From: CBFIGX01 sp965662265
Lineage (GTDB): Bacteria > Bacteroidota > Bacteroidia > Flavobacteriales > UBA7430
DNA length: 64,000 bases
Direction: 5' to 3'
NCBI GenBank assembly: GCA_965662265.1
Contig: CBFIGX010000004.1
Location: forward strand, 62,001-126,000
In this document: positions 26,499 to 34,970 of the stretch, piece after piece
How the letters are laid out: each line of letters begins with the position of its first letter
Position numbering within the stretch: position 1 is the stretch's first letter
The notes under the pieces: generated by a model
Seen by the model: the letters and a program-made list of their open reading frames with translations, nothing else
The model's database searches: none
Told to the model about the DNA's origin: nothing
Position numbers and translations under genes: made by a program

Positions 26499-27449
26499 AT
26501 GGGGATTTTTAATTTTTTCTCAAAGGAAAAAAAAGAGAAGTTAGATAAAGGTCTGGAGAAAACAAAAGAAAGTGTTTTTTCAAAACTCGCACGTGTAGTT
26601 GTTGGTAAATCTAAGGTAGATGATCAGGTTTTAGATCACTTAGAAGAGATGCTGATATCTTCTGATGTAGGGGTTCAAACCACTCTCAAGATCATTGGAC
26701 GTATAGAAGATCGAGTATCTAAAGATAAATTTTTAGGTACTTCCGAATTGAATGGAATTCTAAAAGAAGAAATTTCTAGTTTATTAGAAGAGAACAATAC
26801 GGATAATCTAAGCGACTTTATTCTTCCTACTAATCATAAGCCTTATGTTATAATGGTAGTTGGAGTGAATGGTGTTGGTAAAACTACCACTATTGGGAAA
26901 CTAGCATATCAACTAAAGAAAAAAGGAAATATAGTTGTGCTAGGTGCCGCAGATACTTTTAGAGCAGCTGCTATTGAGCAATTAGAGGTTTGGTCAAATA
27001 GAGTGGGAGTTCCCATAGTAAAACAAAAGATGGGATCAGATCCTGCTTCGGTTGCCTATGATACTTTAGAATCTGCAGTTAGTCAAAATGCAGATGTTGT
27101 TATCATAGATACGGCTGGTAGGTTGCACAATAAGGTTCATTTGATGAATGAATTATCCAAGGTGAAAAAGGTAATGCAGAAAATTGTTCCTGATGCACCT
27201 CACGAAGTATTACTTGTTTTAGATGCATCTACTGGGCAAAATGCTATAGAGCAGGCCAAACAGTTTACACATGCAACAGAAGTAAATGCTCTAGGATTGA
27301 CAAAACTCGACGGAACTGCTAAAGGCGGTGTTGTTATAGGTGTTTCCGACCAATTTAAAATTCCTGTCAAATATATTGGAGTTGGTGAAGGAATAGAAGA
27401 TCTACAAGTGTTTAATAAGGTAGAATTTGTTGACTCACTGTTTAAGTAA
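26499..27449 (+). CDS. ftsY: Signal recognition particle receptor FtsY
   Basis: A 316-residue SRP GTPase that docks ribosome-SRP complexes at the membrane for cotranslational insertion. The N-terminal helical bundle is followed by the G domain: GVNGVGKTT (122-130), the insertion box ADTFRAAA, DTAGR, and TKLDGTAKGG. The acidic A domain seen in E. coli is missing, as is usual in Bacteroidota. The gene follows the ribosomal protein unit after a terminator and precedes rimO by 40 bases. Confidence 0.96.
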   Translation: MGIFNFFSKEKKEKLDKGLEKTKESVFSKLARVVVGKSKVDDQVLDHLEEMLISSDVGVQTTLKIIGRIEDRVSKDKFLGTSELNGILKEEISSLLEENNTDNLSDFILPTNHKPYVIMVVGVNGVGKTTTIGKLAYQLKKKGNIVVLGAADTFRAAAIEQLEVWSNRVGVPIVKQKMGSDPASVAYDTLESAVSQNADVVIIDTAGRLHNKVHLMNELSKVKKVMQKIVPDAPHEVLLVLDASTGQNAIEQAKQFTHATEVNALGLTKLDGTAKGGVVIGVSDQFKIPVKYIGVGEGIEDLQVFNKVEFVDSLFK

Positions 27450-27489
27450 TATTTACCTCACAAACTATTAATCCTCGAAACTTAAATAA

Positions 27490-28800
27490 ATGCGCACAAA
27501 ATCACACAAAAAGAATAAAATTAACGTAGTAACACTTGGGTGCTCTAAGAATATTTATGATTCTGAAGTTTTAATGGGTCAACTAAAAGCTAATGACATA
27601 GAAGTAGAACACGAGTCTTCCTCACAAGATAACAATATAGTGGTAATTAATACATGTGGTTTTATTGACAATGCAAAGGAAGAATCTGTAAATACCATTT
27701 TAAATTTTGTGCAAAAAAAACAAGAAGGTGAGGTAGAAAAAGTGTTTGTAACTGGTTGTTTATCTGAGCGTTATAAGCCAGATTTGGAAAAAGAAATTCC
27801 CGATATAGATCAATATTTTGGAACTTCAGATTTGCCTAAATTACTTAAAGCATTAGGTGCCGATTATAAACACGAGTTAATCGGAGAGCGGTTAACGACA
27901 ACTCCAAAGCACTATGCTTATTTGAAAATTGCTGAAGGTTGTGATAGGCCTTGTTCATTCTGTGCCATACCACTTATGAGAGGAAAGCACGTATCAAAAA
28001 CTATAGAATCACTTGTTCAAGAGTCTACTAAATTAGCAACTAATGGTGTAAAGGAGCTCATATTAATTGCTCAAGATTTAACATATTATGGTTTAGACAT
28101 ATATAAAAAAAGACGTCTTGCAGATTTGCTTTTGGCTCTAAAAGATGTAGATGGTATTGAGTGGATAAGGTTGCACTACGCATTTCCAACAGGCTTCCCA
28201 GAGGATGTGTTAGATGTTATTCGAGAAGAGGAGAAAGTTTGTAATTATATTGATATTCCTTTGCAACACATTTCAGATCCAGTGCTTAAGGCAATGAAAA
28301 GAGGTACTACCTATGAGAAAACAAATAAACTCATTAAAACTTTTAGAGAAAAAGTGCCTAATATGGCTATTCGAACTTCTTTAATTGTTGGTTTCCCTGG
28401 GGAATCTCAAGATGATTTTGAAACCCTAAAGCATTGGGTTGCTAATACAAAATTTGATAGGCTAGGAGTATTTACTTATTCACATGAAGAAAATACAACA
28501 GCTTATGATCTTGTAGATGACGTTCCTGCAGAGGTTAAAGCTTCCAGAGCAAAGGAGATTATGGCCATCCAGCAAGAAGTTTCGGCAAATATTAACGCAA
28601 GCAAACTAGGTAAACTATATAAAGTTTTAATAGATAGGAAAGAAGGGAATTTCTTTATTGGTCGAACTGAATTTGATTCGCCAGATGTTGATAATGAAGT
28701 GTTGATAGATGCAGTAAAGTATTTTGTTCGCCAGGGAGACTTTGTGAATGTTAAAATTATTGAGACTTCAGATTACGATTTGTACGCTGAGCCAGTATAA
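27490..28800 (+). CDS. rimO: Ribosomal protein S12 methylthiotransferase RimO
   Basis: A 436-residue radical-SAM enzyme that methylthiolates an Asp in ribosomal protein S12. It contains the N-terminal [4Fe-4S] cluster site (Cys18, Cys56, Cys90 in CSKN, NTCGF, TGCLSERY), the radical-SAM site C151-C155-C158 (GCDRPCSFCAIP) and a C-terminal TRAM domain. Ribosome maturation genes upstream fit this assignment, and its stop overlaps the start of bshC by one base. Confidence 0.96.
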   Translation: MRTKSHKKNKINVVTLGCSKNIYDSEVLMGQLKANDIEVEHESSSQDNNIVVINTCGFIDNAKEESVNTILNFVQKKQEGEVEKVFVTGCLSERYKPDLEKEIPDIDQYFGTSDLPKLLKALGADYKHELIGERLTTTPKHYAYLKIAEGCDRPCSFCAIPLMRGKHVSKTIESLVQESTKLATNGVKELILIAQDLTYYGLDIYKKRRLADLLLALKDVDGIEWIRLHYAFPTGFPEDVLDVIREEEKVCNYIDIPLQHISDPVLKAMKRGTTYEKTNKLIKTFREKVPNMAIRTSLIVGFPGESQDDFETLKHWVANTKFDRLGVFTYSHEENTTAYDLVDDVPAEVKASRAKEIMAIQQEVSANINASKLGKLYKVLIDRKEGNFFIGRTEFDSPDVDNEVLIDAVKYFVRQGDFVNVKIIETSDYDLYAEPV

Positions 28801-30377
28801 TGACCTGTAGATATTTGTCATACGAGCAAACTAGACTTTTTTCAGATACTGTACTTAAGTATTTGAATCGAGATGATTCACTAAAAAATAATTATGGTCG
28901 GTGGGCAAGTATTGAAAATTTTGAAGCACAGATTAAAGAGAAAAGTGGTCAATCTTGTGATCGAAATGTACTTGTAAATTCTTTAAAGAAGCAATATAGG
29001 TCTATTGAAACCTCTGCCCTAGTTCTTAAGAATATAGAATCTTTAAAACTTGACAATACTTTTACAGTTGCTACAGGACATCAATTGTGCATATTTACTG
29101 GACCATTATATTTTATTTACAAAATATTAAGTACAATTAATCTTGCTGAAGAGTTATCAGATAAGTACCCAAGTAAAAATTTTGTACCTATTTTTTGGTT
29201 GGCATCTGAAGATCATGATTTCGAAGAAATTAGTAGTGTAAATATTTTTGGGGAGCTATGGCGCTGGCAACAGAAACAAAGGGGCGCCGTAGGTAAAATC
29301 CCTACAGATAGTTTAAAAACATTGATTCGTGATCTAGAACTTCGTCTTGGCACAACAGATACAGCAAAGGAATTAATTTTTTTGTTTAAAAAAGCATATC
29401 TTGAACAATCTAATTTAGCTGCTGCCACACAATACCTAGTAAATAAATTATTTGCCAAGTTCGGACTAGTAATTCTTGATGCTAACAATAGAGAGTTTAA
29501 AAAGAAATTTATTAAGCAAATTAAGGCTGATGTAATTGAAAAATCACATCTCGAGTTAATAAAGCAATGTTCAGATAGTTTACCTAAATCTCAAGCATTT
29601 GCAAGAGAAATAAATTTCTTCTACATAATGGATGGCTTGAGAGAGAGAATTGTTTATGATGGAGGTAGATATAAGGTTTTAAATTCAACCATCATTTTCT
29701 CTAGAGATGAAATGATTCGAGAAATTGAAGAATACCCAGAACGATTTAGCCCAAATGTGTTGTTACGCCCTTTGTATAAAGAGTTAATTCTTCCAAATAT
29801 AGCTATGGTTGGTGGCGGTGCAGAGTTAAGTTATTGGATGCAGCTAAAATCCGTTTTCGATTATCATAATATTGTGTTCCCCATCTTAGTATTAAGAAAT
29901 TCTTTACTCTTAGTTGATCCAAAATCATACAAAACAATAGAGAGCTTAGGTTTTGAAATATCTGATTTGTTTACTTCAGATTATATTTTGCAAGAAGAGT
30001 ATTTGTCTAAGCAAGACTCATCCGACTTAAATATAGATAAGGAGCTAAGTCAGTTAGAGCATGTATACAGCTCTCTTGCTTCTGTGTCTGAAAATTATGG
30101 GCTTAAGGATACTGTAATGGCTGAGAAACAAAAACAAATTAAAAGTCTTAAAAAAATTGAGCAGAAACTAAAAAAGGCTCATAAGCAAAAGCACGCAGTA
30201 GGCTTAAATAAACTTCTTAAAATCAAGTCTAAGTTATTTCCTAACAGAAGTCTGCAAGAACGTAATGATAATTTTATTCAGCATGAATTAAATACAAATA
30301 ATGATTTGATTTTAGTTTTGAAAAAGGCCATAAATCCCCTAAGGTTTGACTTTACAATTCTTATTGACGATAAATAG
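28800..30377 (+). CDS. bshC: Bacillithiol biosynthesis cysteine-adding enzyme BshC
   Basis: A 525-residue protein that catalyses the last step of bacillithiol synthesis, addition of cysteine to glucosaminyl-malate. Conserved segments include ATGHQLCIFTGPLYFIYK (about 84-101), FVPIFWLASEDHDFEEI, and RPLYKELILPNIAMVGGGAELSYW; a lysine-rich coiled coil (about residues 440-485) follows. Presence of bshC implies that this organism uses bacillithiol as a low-molecular-weight thiol; the other bsh genes are not in the window. It is coupled to rimO by TAATG. Confidence 0.95.
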   Translation: MTCRYLSYEQTRLFSDTVLKYLNRDDSLKNNYGRWASIENFEAQIKEKSGQSCDRNVLVNSLKKQYRSIETSALVLKNIESLKLDNTFTVATGHQLCIFTGPLYFIYKILSTINLAEELSDKYPSKNFVPIFWLASEDHDFEEISSVNIFGELWRWQQKQRGAVGKIPTDSLKTLIRDLELRLGTTDTAKELIFLFKKAYLEQSNLAAATQYLVNKLFAKFGLVILDANNREFKKKFIKQIKADVIEKSHLELIKQCSDSLPKSQAFAREINFFYIMDGLRERIVYDGGRYKVLNSTIIFSRDEMIREIEEYPERFSPNVLLRPLYKELILPNIAMVGGGAELSYWMQLKSVFDYHNIVFPILVLRNSLLLVDPKSYKTIESLGFEISDLFTSDYILQEEYLSKQDSSDLNIDKELSQLEHVYSSLASVSENYGLKDTVMAEKQKQIKSLKKIEQKLKKAHKQKHAVGLNKLLKIKSKLFPNRSLQERNDNFIQHELNTNNDLILVLKKAINPLRFDFTILIDDK

Positions 30378-30514
30378 ACTGTTTTCACCCTCTGTGTTTT
30401 CAGTATTTCTATAATCGATACAATCAGTCTTTTTATACCGTGATAAAAGTCATAAATTAGCTATCTTTAATTTAGTATATTAGAATTCCAACAAACGACA
30501 GGAGCTAATAATTT

Positions 30515-31441
30515 ATGAAGCAAGAAGATCTTATTGAGCAAATTAATGCCAAATATGAGAATTTAGGTGAAAATCCAAACACTTATCTTTCAGGTTTGCT
30601 ATATACTAATCCTATAAACTATTGGGATTACTGTGAGGTAGAAACTTTATTGGCGTTACAAAAACCTAAAACTCATCTTCCTGATGAAAACATCTTTATA
30701 ATGTATCATCAGGTAAACGAACTCTTGTTTAAAATGATCCTTTCAGAAATTGAACAAATTGCAGATAAGGAAAACATTGAAATAGATTTCTTGGTAGCTC
30801 GTTTAGGGCGTATTAATAGATATTTTGATGTCCTTATTACTTCGTTTGCTATTATGAAGTATGGTATGGAGGTAGACCAGTATATGAAGTTTAGAGATGC
30901 ATTAACGCCAGCTAGTGGATTTCAATCTATACAGTACAGATTAATTGAGATTGCTTGTACAGATATAACAAATTTATTAGATGCAAGATATAGACACAAC
31001 GCTGATCAGTTCAAATCTTTAAAGGAAAAGATCGATCATTTATATTGGCAAGCGGCTGGTAAAGATCATAAAACAGGGAAAAAGTCTTTGATGTTGGAAA
31101 TGTTTGAGGATAAGTACGGTAAAACATTACTAGACTTTGCATCAAGGTTTGAACATAAAAATCTAAGAGCTATTTATAGGTCATTATCTGATAGTGACAA
31201 AAACACACCCAAGCTAATTAAGGCATTAAAGTCTTTAGATCATAAGATTAATATTAAATGGACGATGACCCATTACAGGACAGCTGAACACTATCTTGAA
31301 AGTAGTGGAAAGGCTGTTGAGGCCACAGGTGGATCTCCATGGAAAAAATACATGCACCCTAAATACCAAAAGAGAATTTTCTTTCCAGAGTTATGGTCAG
31401 ATGAAGAAATAAAGGTTTGGGGGCACGAACACAAAGAATAA
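30515..31441 (+). CDS. Tryptophan 2,3-dioxygenase family protein
   Basis: A 308-residue helical protein of the heme-dependent tryptophan 2,3-dioxygenase family. The substrate-base His is H65 in FIMYHQVNELLFKMIL, the substrate-binding Arg and loop are in RDALTPASGFQS, and the distal part THYRTAEHYLESSG with ATGGSPWKKYM holds the heme-ligand His and substrate loop. These match the family better than indoleamine dioxygenase. It lies 12 bases upstream of paaA and is in line with four phenylacetate oxygenase genes, so it may be cotranscribed with them and may not simply serve kynurenine formation. Confidence 0.85.
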   Translation: MKQEDLIEQINAKYENLGENPNTYLSGLLYTNPINYWDYCEVETLLALQKPKTHLPDENIFIMYHQVNELLFKMILSEIEQIADKENIEIDFLVARLGRINRYFDVLITSFAIMKYGMEVDQYMKFRDALTPASGFQSIQYRLIEIACTDITNLLDARYRHNADQFKSLKEKIDHLYWQAAGKDHKTGKKSLMLEMFEDKYGKTLLDFASRFEHKNLRAIYRSLSDSDKNTPKLIKALKSLDHKINIKWTMTHYRTAEHYLESSGKAVEATGGSPWKKYMHPKYQKRIFFPELWSDEEIKVWGHEHKE

Positions 31442-31453
31442 ATTAAAGTTATT

Positions 31454-31705
31454 ATGGGAGTAGAAGAATTAGACCATCTTTTTCAAGAACGTATAGATGC
31501 AAATGAAAAGATAGAACCAAGAGATCAGATGCCAGAAGAATATCGTCAGCATTTGATAAGGCAGATGTCTCAACACGCACACTCTGAAGTTATTGGAATG
31601 CAGCCAGAGGGCAACTGGATTACTAGGGCGCCAAGTTTACGTGCCAAAAAAATACTTTTAGCTAAAGTACAAGATGAGGCAGGACATCGGCTTGTACATT
31701 TATAG
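31454..31705 (+). CDS. paaA: PaaA N-terminal part (frameshifted gene)
   Basis: The first 83 codons of the catalytic subunit of phenylacetyl-CoA 1,2-epoxidase. The frame reads MGVEELDHLFQERIDANEKI, then LLAKVQDEAGH (71-78), which holds the first Glu and His ligands of the di-iron site, then leaves the right frame (RLVHL) and stops. The correct continuation GLYIYSATETLG is found one base out of frame; dropping the C at 31688 would join the parts. The second part is annotated separately from 31674. The join is near-perfect otherwise, so the break is either a recent mutation or a sequencing error. Confidence 0.85.
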   Translation: MGVEELDHLFQERIDANEKIEPRDQMPEEYRQHLIRQMSQHAHSEVIGMQPEGNWITRAPSLRAKKILLAKVQDEAGHRLVHL

Positions 31706-32393
31706 TGCTACTGAAACTTTAGGCATTTCACGAGAAAAGCTTATTGAAGACCTTCATCAAGGAAAAGCAAAGTATGCAAGCATATTTAATTATCCAGCAC
31801 TTACCTGGGCAGATATTGGAGCTATAGGATGGCTTGTTGATGGAGCTGCAATAACCAATCAAGTGTCCTTACAAAAAACCTCTTATGGGCCATATGCTAG
31901 AGCAATGGTTAAAATATGTAAAGAGGAAAGTTTCCATCAAAGACAAGGGTATGAGATTGTATCTGCAATGGCTATGGGGACACCAGAACAGAAAGAGATG
32001 GCTCAAGATTCTTTGAATCGTTTTTGGTGGCCTTCATTGATGATGTTTGGACCTCATGATAGTGATTCGCCACGTTCTGGAAATGCCATGAAATGGCGTA
32101 TTAAAAGAGAGTCTAATGATGTTTTAAGACAACGCTTTATAGATAAAACTGTTCCTCAAGCAGAACTGATAGGATTAAAAATTCCAGATGCAGATTTAAA
32201 ATGGAATGAATCAAAGCAGTCATATGATTTTGGAGAAATTGACTGGAATGAATTTTGGTCAGTTGTTAAGGGAAATGGACCATGTAACAACAAAAGAATA
32301 AACCATCATATTAAAGCACATCAGGACGGTGAGTGGGTTCGAAAAGCGGCAACCGCATATGGAAATAAAAACTTGATGCGAGATCATGAATAA
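31674..32393 (+). CDS. paaA: PaaA C-terminal part (frameshifted gene)
   Basis: The remainder of the oxygenase alpha subunit, open from an internal ATG at 31674. True PaaA sequence begins at GLYIYSATETLG (from about 31689). The second half of the di-iron site, KICKEESFHQRQGYEI, is intact, as are the conserved RFWWPSLMMFGPHDSDS and the C-terminal NHHIKAHQDGEWVRKA. If translated alone it would lack the first metal ligands and could not be active. It overlaps paaB by eight bases. Together with paaB, paaC and paaD it would form the ring-epoxidizing oxygenase for phenylacetyl-CoA. Confidence 0.85.
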   Translation: MRQDIGLYIYSATETLGISREKLIEDLHQGKAKYASIFNYPALTWADIGAIGWLVDGAAITNQVSLQKTSYGPYARAMVKICKEESFHQRQGYEIVSAMAMGTPEQKEMAQDSLNRFWWPSLMMFGPHDSDSPRSGNAMKWRIKRESNDVLRQRFIDKTVPQAELIGLKIPDADLKWNESKQSYDFGEIDWNEFWSVVKGNGPCNNKRINHHIKAHQDGEWVRKAATAYGNKNLMRDHE

Positions 32394-32682
32394 TAACAAA
32401 GACACACAAGGCCCATTATGGGAAGTTTTTATACAAACTAAGAAAGGACTTCCATTTAAGCATGCGGGATCTGTTCATGCATATGATAAAGAAATGGCAG
32501 TTCAAAATGCAAGAGACCTCTATACTCGTAGAGGTGAGGGTCGAGGTATGTGGGTAGTATTGGCTACAGAAATTATTGCTGTTGATCCTTCTGATGATGA
32601 AAGTTTTTTTGACCCTGCAAACGATAAAATCTATCGACACCCAACATTTTATGAACTACCAGAGGGTCTCAAAAATATGTAA
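32386..32682 (+). CDS. paaB: Phenylacetyl-CoA epoxidase subunit PaaB
   Basis: A 98-residue subunit of the PaaABCDE oxygenase that bridges the PaaA-PaaC pairs. WEVFIQTKKGLPFKHAGSVHA, DLYTRRGEG, WVVLATEII and HPTFYELPEG are family patterns. It overlaps paaA by eight bases and ends two bases before paaC, so it is part of one operon. Confidence 0.94.
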   Translation: MNNNKDTQGPLWEVFIQTKKGLPFKHAGSVHAYDKEMAVQNARDLYTRRGEGRGMWVVLATEIIAVDPSDDESFFDPANDKIYRHPTFYELPEGLKNM

Positions 32683-32683
32683 G

Positions 32684-33439
32684 ATGGATAAAAAAGAATT
32701 ATTTAAATTTTGTTTGAGGTTAGGAGATAGTTGTTTGATAATGGCTCATAGGCAATCTGAATTATGCAGCAAAGGGCCCTATTTAGAAGAAGATATTGCA
32801 CAAACAAATTTAGGTTTAGATGCTTTAGGGCAAGCAGAATCTCTTCTAATATATGCCGCTGAATTGGAAGGTAAAGGTAGAACAGCTGATGATTTAGTGT
32901 ATAAAAGGCCAGAGCGCAAGTTTTATAACCTCTTGTTAACAGAACAACCAAATACAGATTTTGCTTTTGTTGTAGTTCGACAGTACTTTATGTCTGTATA
33001 CCTGTTAAAGGTTTATGAAAAAATCTCCATGGTCGACGATGAAGTCCTTTCAGGTATTGCTTTAAAGGCTCTCAAAGAGTTAAAGTATCATGTTCGACAT
33101 TTTGCTATGTGGGTACAACGTTTAGGAGATGGAACCAAAGAAAGTCATGAGCGTATACAGACTGCTGTAAATGAATTATGGGTTTTTGTTGCAGAGCTTT
33201 TCGAAGAAGATGAAAATGATAAAATAATGGTAAAGCTTGGTTATAAGTATCCTGCAGAAGAAATGAAAACTTACTGGATGAGCAGTGTAACAGCTGAACT
33301 TGAGAAAGCTACATTGATTACTCCTGACTCTCCTTATGGGGTTACAGGCTCTAAAAAGGGTGTTCATACAGAATATTTAGGGTTTATATTAGCAGAAATG
33401 CAGTATCTCCAACGTGCCTATCCAGATGCTAAATGGTAA
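32684..33439 (+). CDS. paaC: Phenylacetyl-CoA epoxidase subunit PaaC
   Basis: A 251-residue structural subunit of the phenylacetyl-CoA epoxidase, with the same fold as PaaA but without catalytic function. Family patterns include LRLGDSCLIMAHRQSELCSKGP, EEDIAQTNLGLDALGQA, KELKYHVRHFAMWVQRLGDG and TEYLGFILAEMQYLQRAYP. I start it at the ATG at 32684, two bases after the paaB stop; the frame is open further upstream, but inside paaB. Confidence 0.94.
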   Translation: MDKKELFKFCLRLGDSCLIMAHRQSELCSKGPYLEEDIAQTNLGLDALGQAESLLIYAAELEGKGRTADDLVYKRPERKFYNLLLTEQPNTDFAFVVVRQYFMSVYLLKVYEKISMVDDEVLSGIALKALKELKYHVRHFAMWVQRLGDGTKESHERIQTAVNELWVFVAELFEEDENDKIMVKLGYKYPAEEMKTYWMSSVTAELEKATLITPDSPYGVTGSKKGVHTEYLGFILAEMQYLQRAYPDAKW

Positions 33440-33442
33440 GAG

Positions 33443-33928
33443 ATGCAGCACAGCAAAGAGTCTATTTATAAAATATTAGCAGAAATTAATGATCCTGAAA
33501 TCCCGGTAATTAACATTGTTGAGATGGGAGTGGTTAGAGATGTATTAATTGACGAAACAAAGGTAGAAGTAATATTGACTCCCACCTATAGCGGTTGCCC
33601 TGCTATGGATATGATTGAGACTTTGGTTTTCGAAAAGTTGAAAGAGAATTTAATAAATCATACTAAAGTTACCTTAGTTTATAAGCCTGCATGGACTACA
33701 GACTGGATGAGTGATGAAACCAAAGAGAAATTAAGAATATATGGGATTGCTCCTCCAGTTGGTAGCTCAAAATCAAAACGAGACTTATTAAATAAGTCTG
33801 AAGTATGTTGCCCTCGTTGTGCATCTAAGAACACAAATCTTAAAAGTATGTTTGGGTCTACTGCTTGTAAAGCTCATTATGTTTGTTCGGATTGCCTAGA
33901 ACCTTTCGATTACTTCAAGTGTATATAA
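33443..33928 (+). CDS. paaD: Phenylacetyl-CoA epoxidase assembly protein PaaD
   Basis: A 161-residue protein of the MIP18/DUF59 type needed for activity of the phenylacetyl-CoA oxygenase, probably in iron-sulfur assembly. The DUF59 core EINDPEIPVINIVEMGVV and PTYSGCPAMDMI is followed by a C-terminal cysteine-rich zinc ribbon (CCPRCASKN ... CKAHYVCSDCLEPF), as is usual for PaaD. It lies three bases after paaC and ends the cluster; the reductase gene paaE is not found beside it. Confidence 0.93.
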   Translation: MQHSKESIYKILAEINDPEIPVINIVEMGVVRDVLIDETKVEVILTPTYSGCPAMDMIETLVFEKLKENLINHTKVTLVYKPAWTTDWMSDETKEKLRIYGIAPPVGSSKSKRDLLNKSEVCCPRCASKNTNLKSMFGSTACKAHYVCSDCLEPFDYFKCI

Positions 33929-34073
33929 TTCTACCATAGTTTGGTTGATTATGCTATAAATTTATGAGTCTCTAGTAAACTTATTCACCACTTAAATATT
34001 GAACTCTATATTACTTCTGTGAAGGATAGGAATTATAATTTAGTTTGTCTATTTTGTGGGTCAAATTCTAAGA

Positions 34074-34967
34074 ATGATGAAAGATAGTATAGCAACGAAA
34101 TTAAAGGACAGACTTCCATATCCATTCGAGACTATTGCGGTTGCAGTAAGTTTTTCTCCAAGATACAAGTCTGTTATAAGAGAAGCGGCTCGAATGGCAA
34201 AAGTTTATAATGCCAAACTAATAGTCATACATATCGGTACTTTATCTGAGGATCAAAAAATAAAAATTACATCCTGTGTCGATGGTTGTGAACTATCTGA
34301 AAAAGGTTACGATTTGATTGATAAAGACGGACCAGTTGTAGACACTCTTCTTAAGTTATGCAAACAAAATATTGTCGATTTGTTAATATTTGGTGCCTTA
34401 AAAAAAGAAACAGTATTGAAGCATTATGTTGGTTCGGTTGCTAGAAATATTTCAAGGAAAGCTAAATGCTCCGTTTTACTCATGCCTCAGCCTAAAGAGA
34501 ATCCAAATGATTTTGAGAAAATTGTAGTTTCGGTAGTAGACGATCCTAAAACACCAATTACTTTAGCTACAGCCGTTTATATTGCCAATCATGAAAATTC
34601 AAATAATTTACAAATTGTAAACGAGGAGTATATCCCAATGTTTGAGTCTGCTTATGCTGATACTTCTACAAACGACGAAACTGATCTTAAAAAAACAGAG
34701 TATACCAATAAGTGTATGCAACGATTAAATGTCTTGTTAGATGAAATACCAGGAGCTTCGGCACTAGAAATAAACAAGCAAGTTATTTTTGGCAAACCAG
34801 GACATTCAATACAAGTTTTTGCTAAGTCTCATCAACCTGATTTACTCATAGTGAATTCACCAAAAAAAAGACTTGGCCTAATAGATAGACTTTTCCCACA
34901 CGACTTAGAACATCTGTTAGAAGACCTTCCATGTAAATTATTAATTGTACACTCTAGAGGATTTTAG
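34074..34967 (+). CDS. Tandem universal stress protein (UspA family)
   Basis: A 297-residue cytoplasmic protein with two UspA-like domains: the first at about residues 16-138 (ETIAVAVSFSPRYKSV ... VARNISRKAKCSVLLMP) and the second at about 146-294 (FEKIVVSVVDDPKTP ... LEDLLEDLPCKLLIVHS). Such tandem Usp proteins are common stress or energy-state sensors. The frame is open from a GTG at 34056, but I choose the ATG at 34074 because a promoter-like TATTTTG sequence covers the GTG. It lies three bases before a cation:proton antiporter gene, so it may modulate that transporter. Confidence 0.88.
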   Translation: MMKDSIATKLKDRLPYPFETIAVAVSFSPRYKSVIREAARMAKVYNAKLIVIHIGTLSEDQKIKITSCVDGCELSEKGYDLIDKDGPVVDTLLKLCKQNIVDLLIFGALKKETVLKHYVGSVARNISRKAKCSVLLMPQPKENPNDFEKIVVSVVDDPKTPITLATAVYIANHENSNNLQIVNEEYIPMFESAYADTSTNDETDLKKTEYTNKCMQRLNVLLDEIPGASALEINKQVIFGKPGHSIQVFAKSHQPDLLIVNSPKKRLGLIDRLFPHDLEHLLEDLPCKLLIVHSRGF

Positions 34968-34970
34968 ATT

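Noticed and set aside
31674..31705. Programmed frameshift as the reason for the split paaA
   Set aside because: No slippery heptamer, no downstream pseudoknot-like stem and no homopolymer were found at 31688. PaaA is not known to be frameshift-regulated.
32576..32683. Longer PaaC start at 32576
   Set aside because: The extra 36 residues lie inside paaB and have no similarity to PaaC; the ATG at 32684 fits the family start.
34056..34073. GTG start for the UspA protein
   Set aside because: A promoter-like TATTTTG covers it and the family does not extend so far; ATG at 34074 is adequate.
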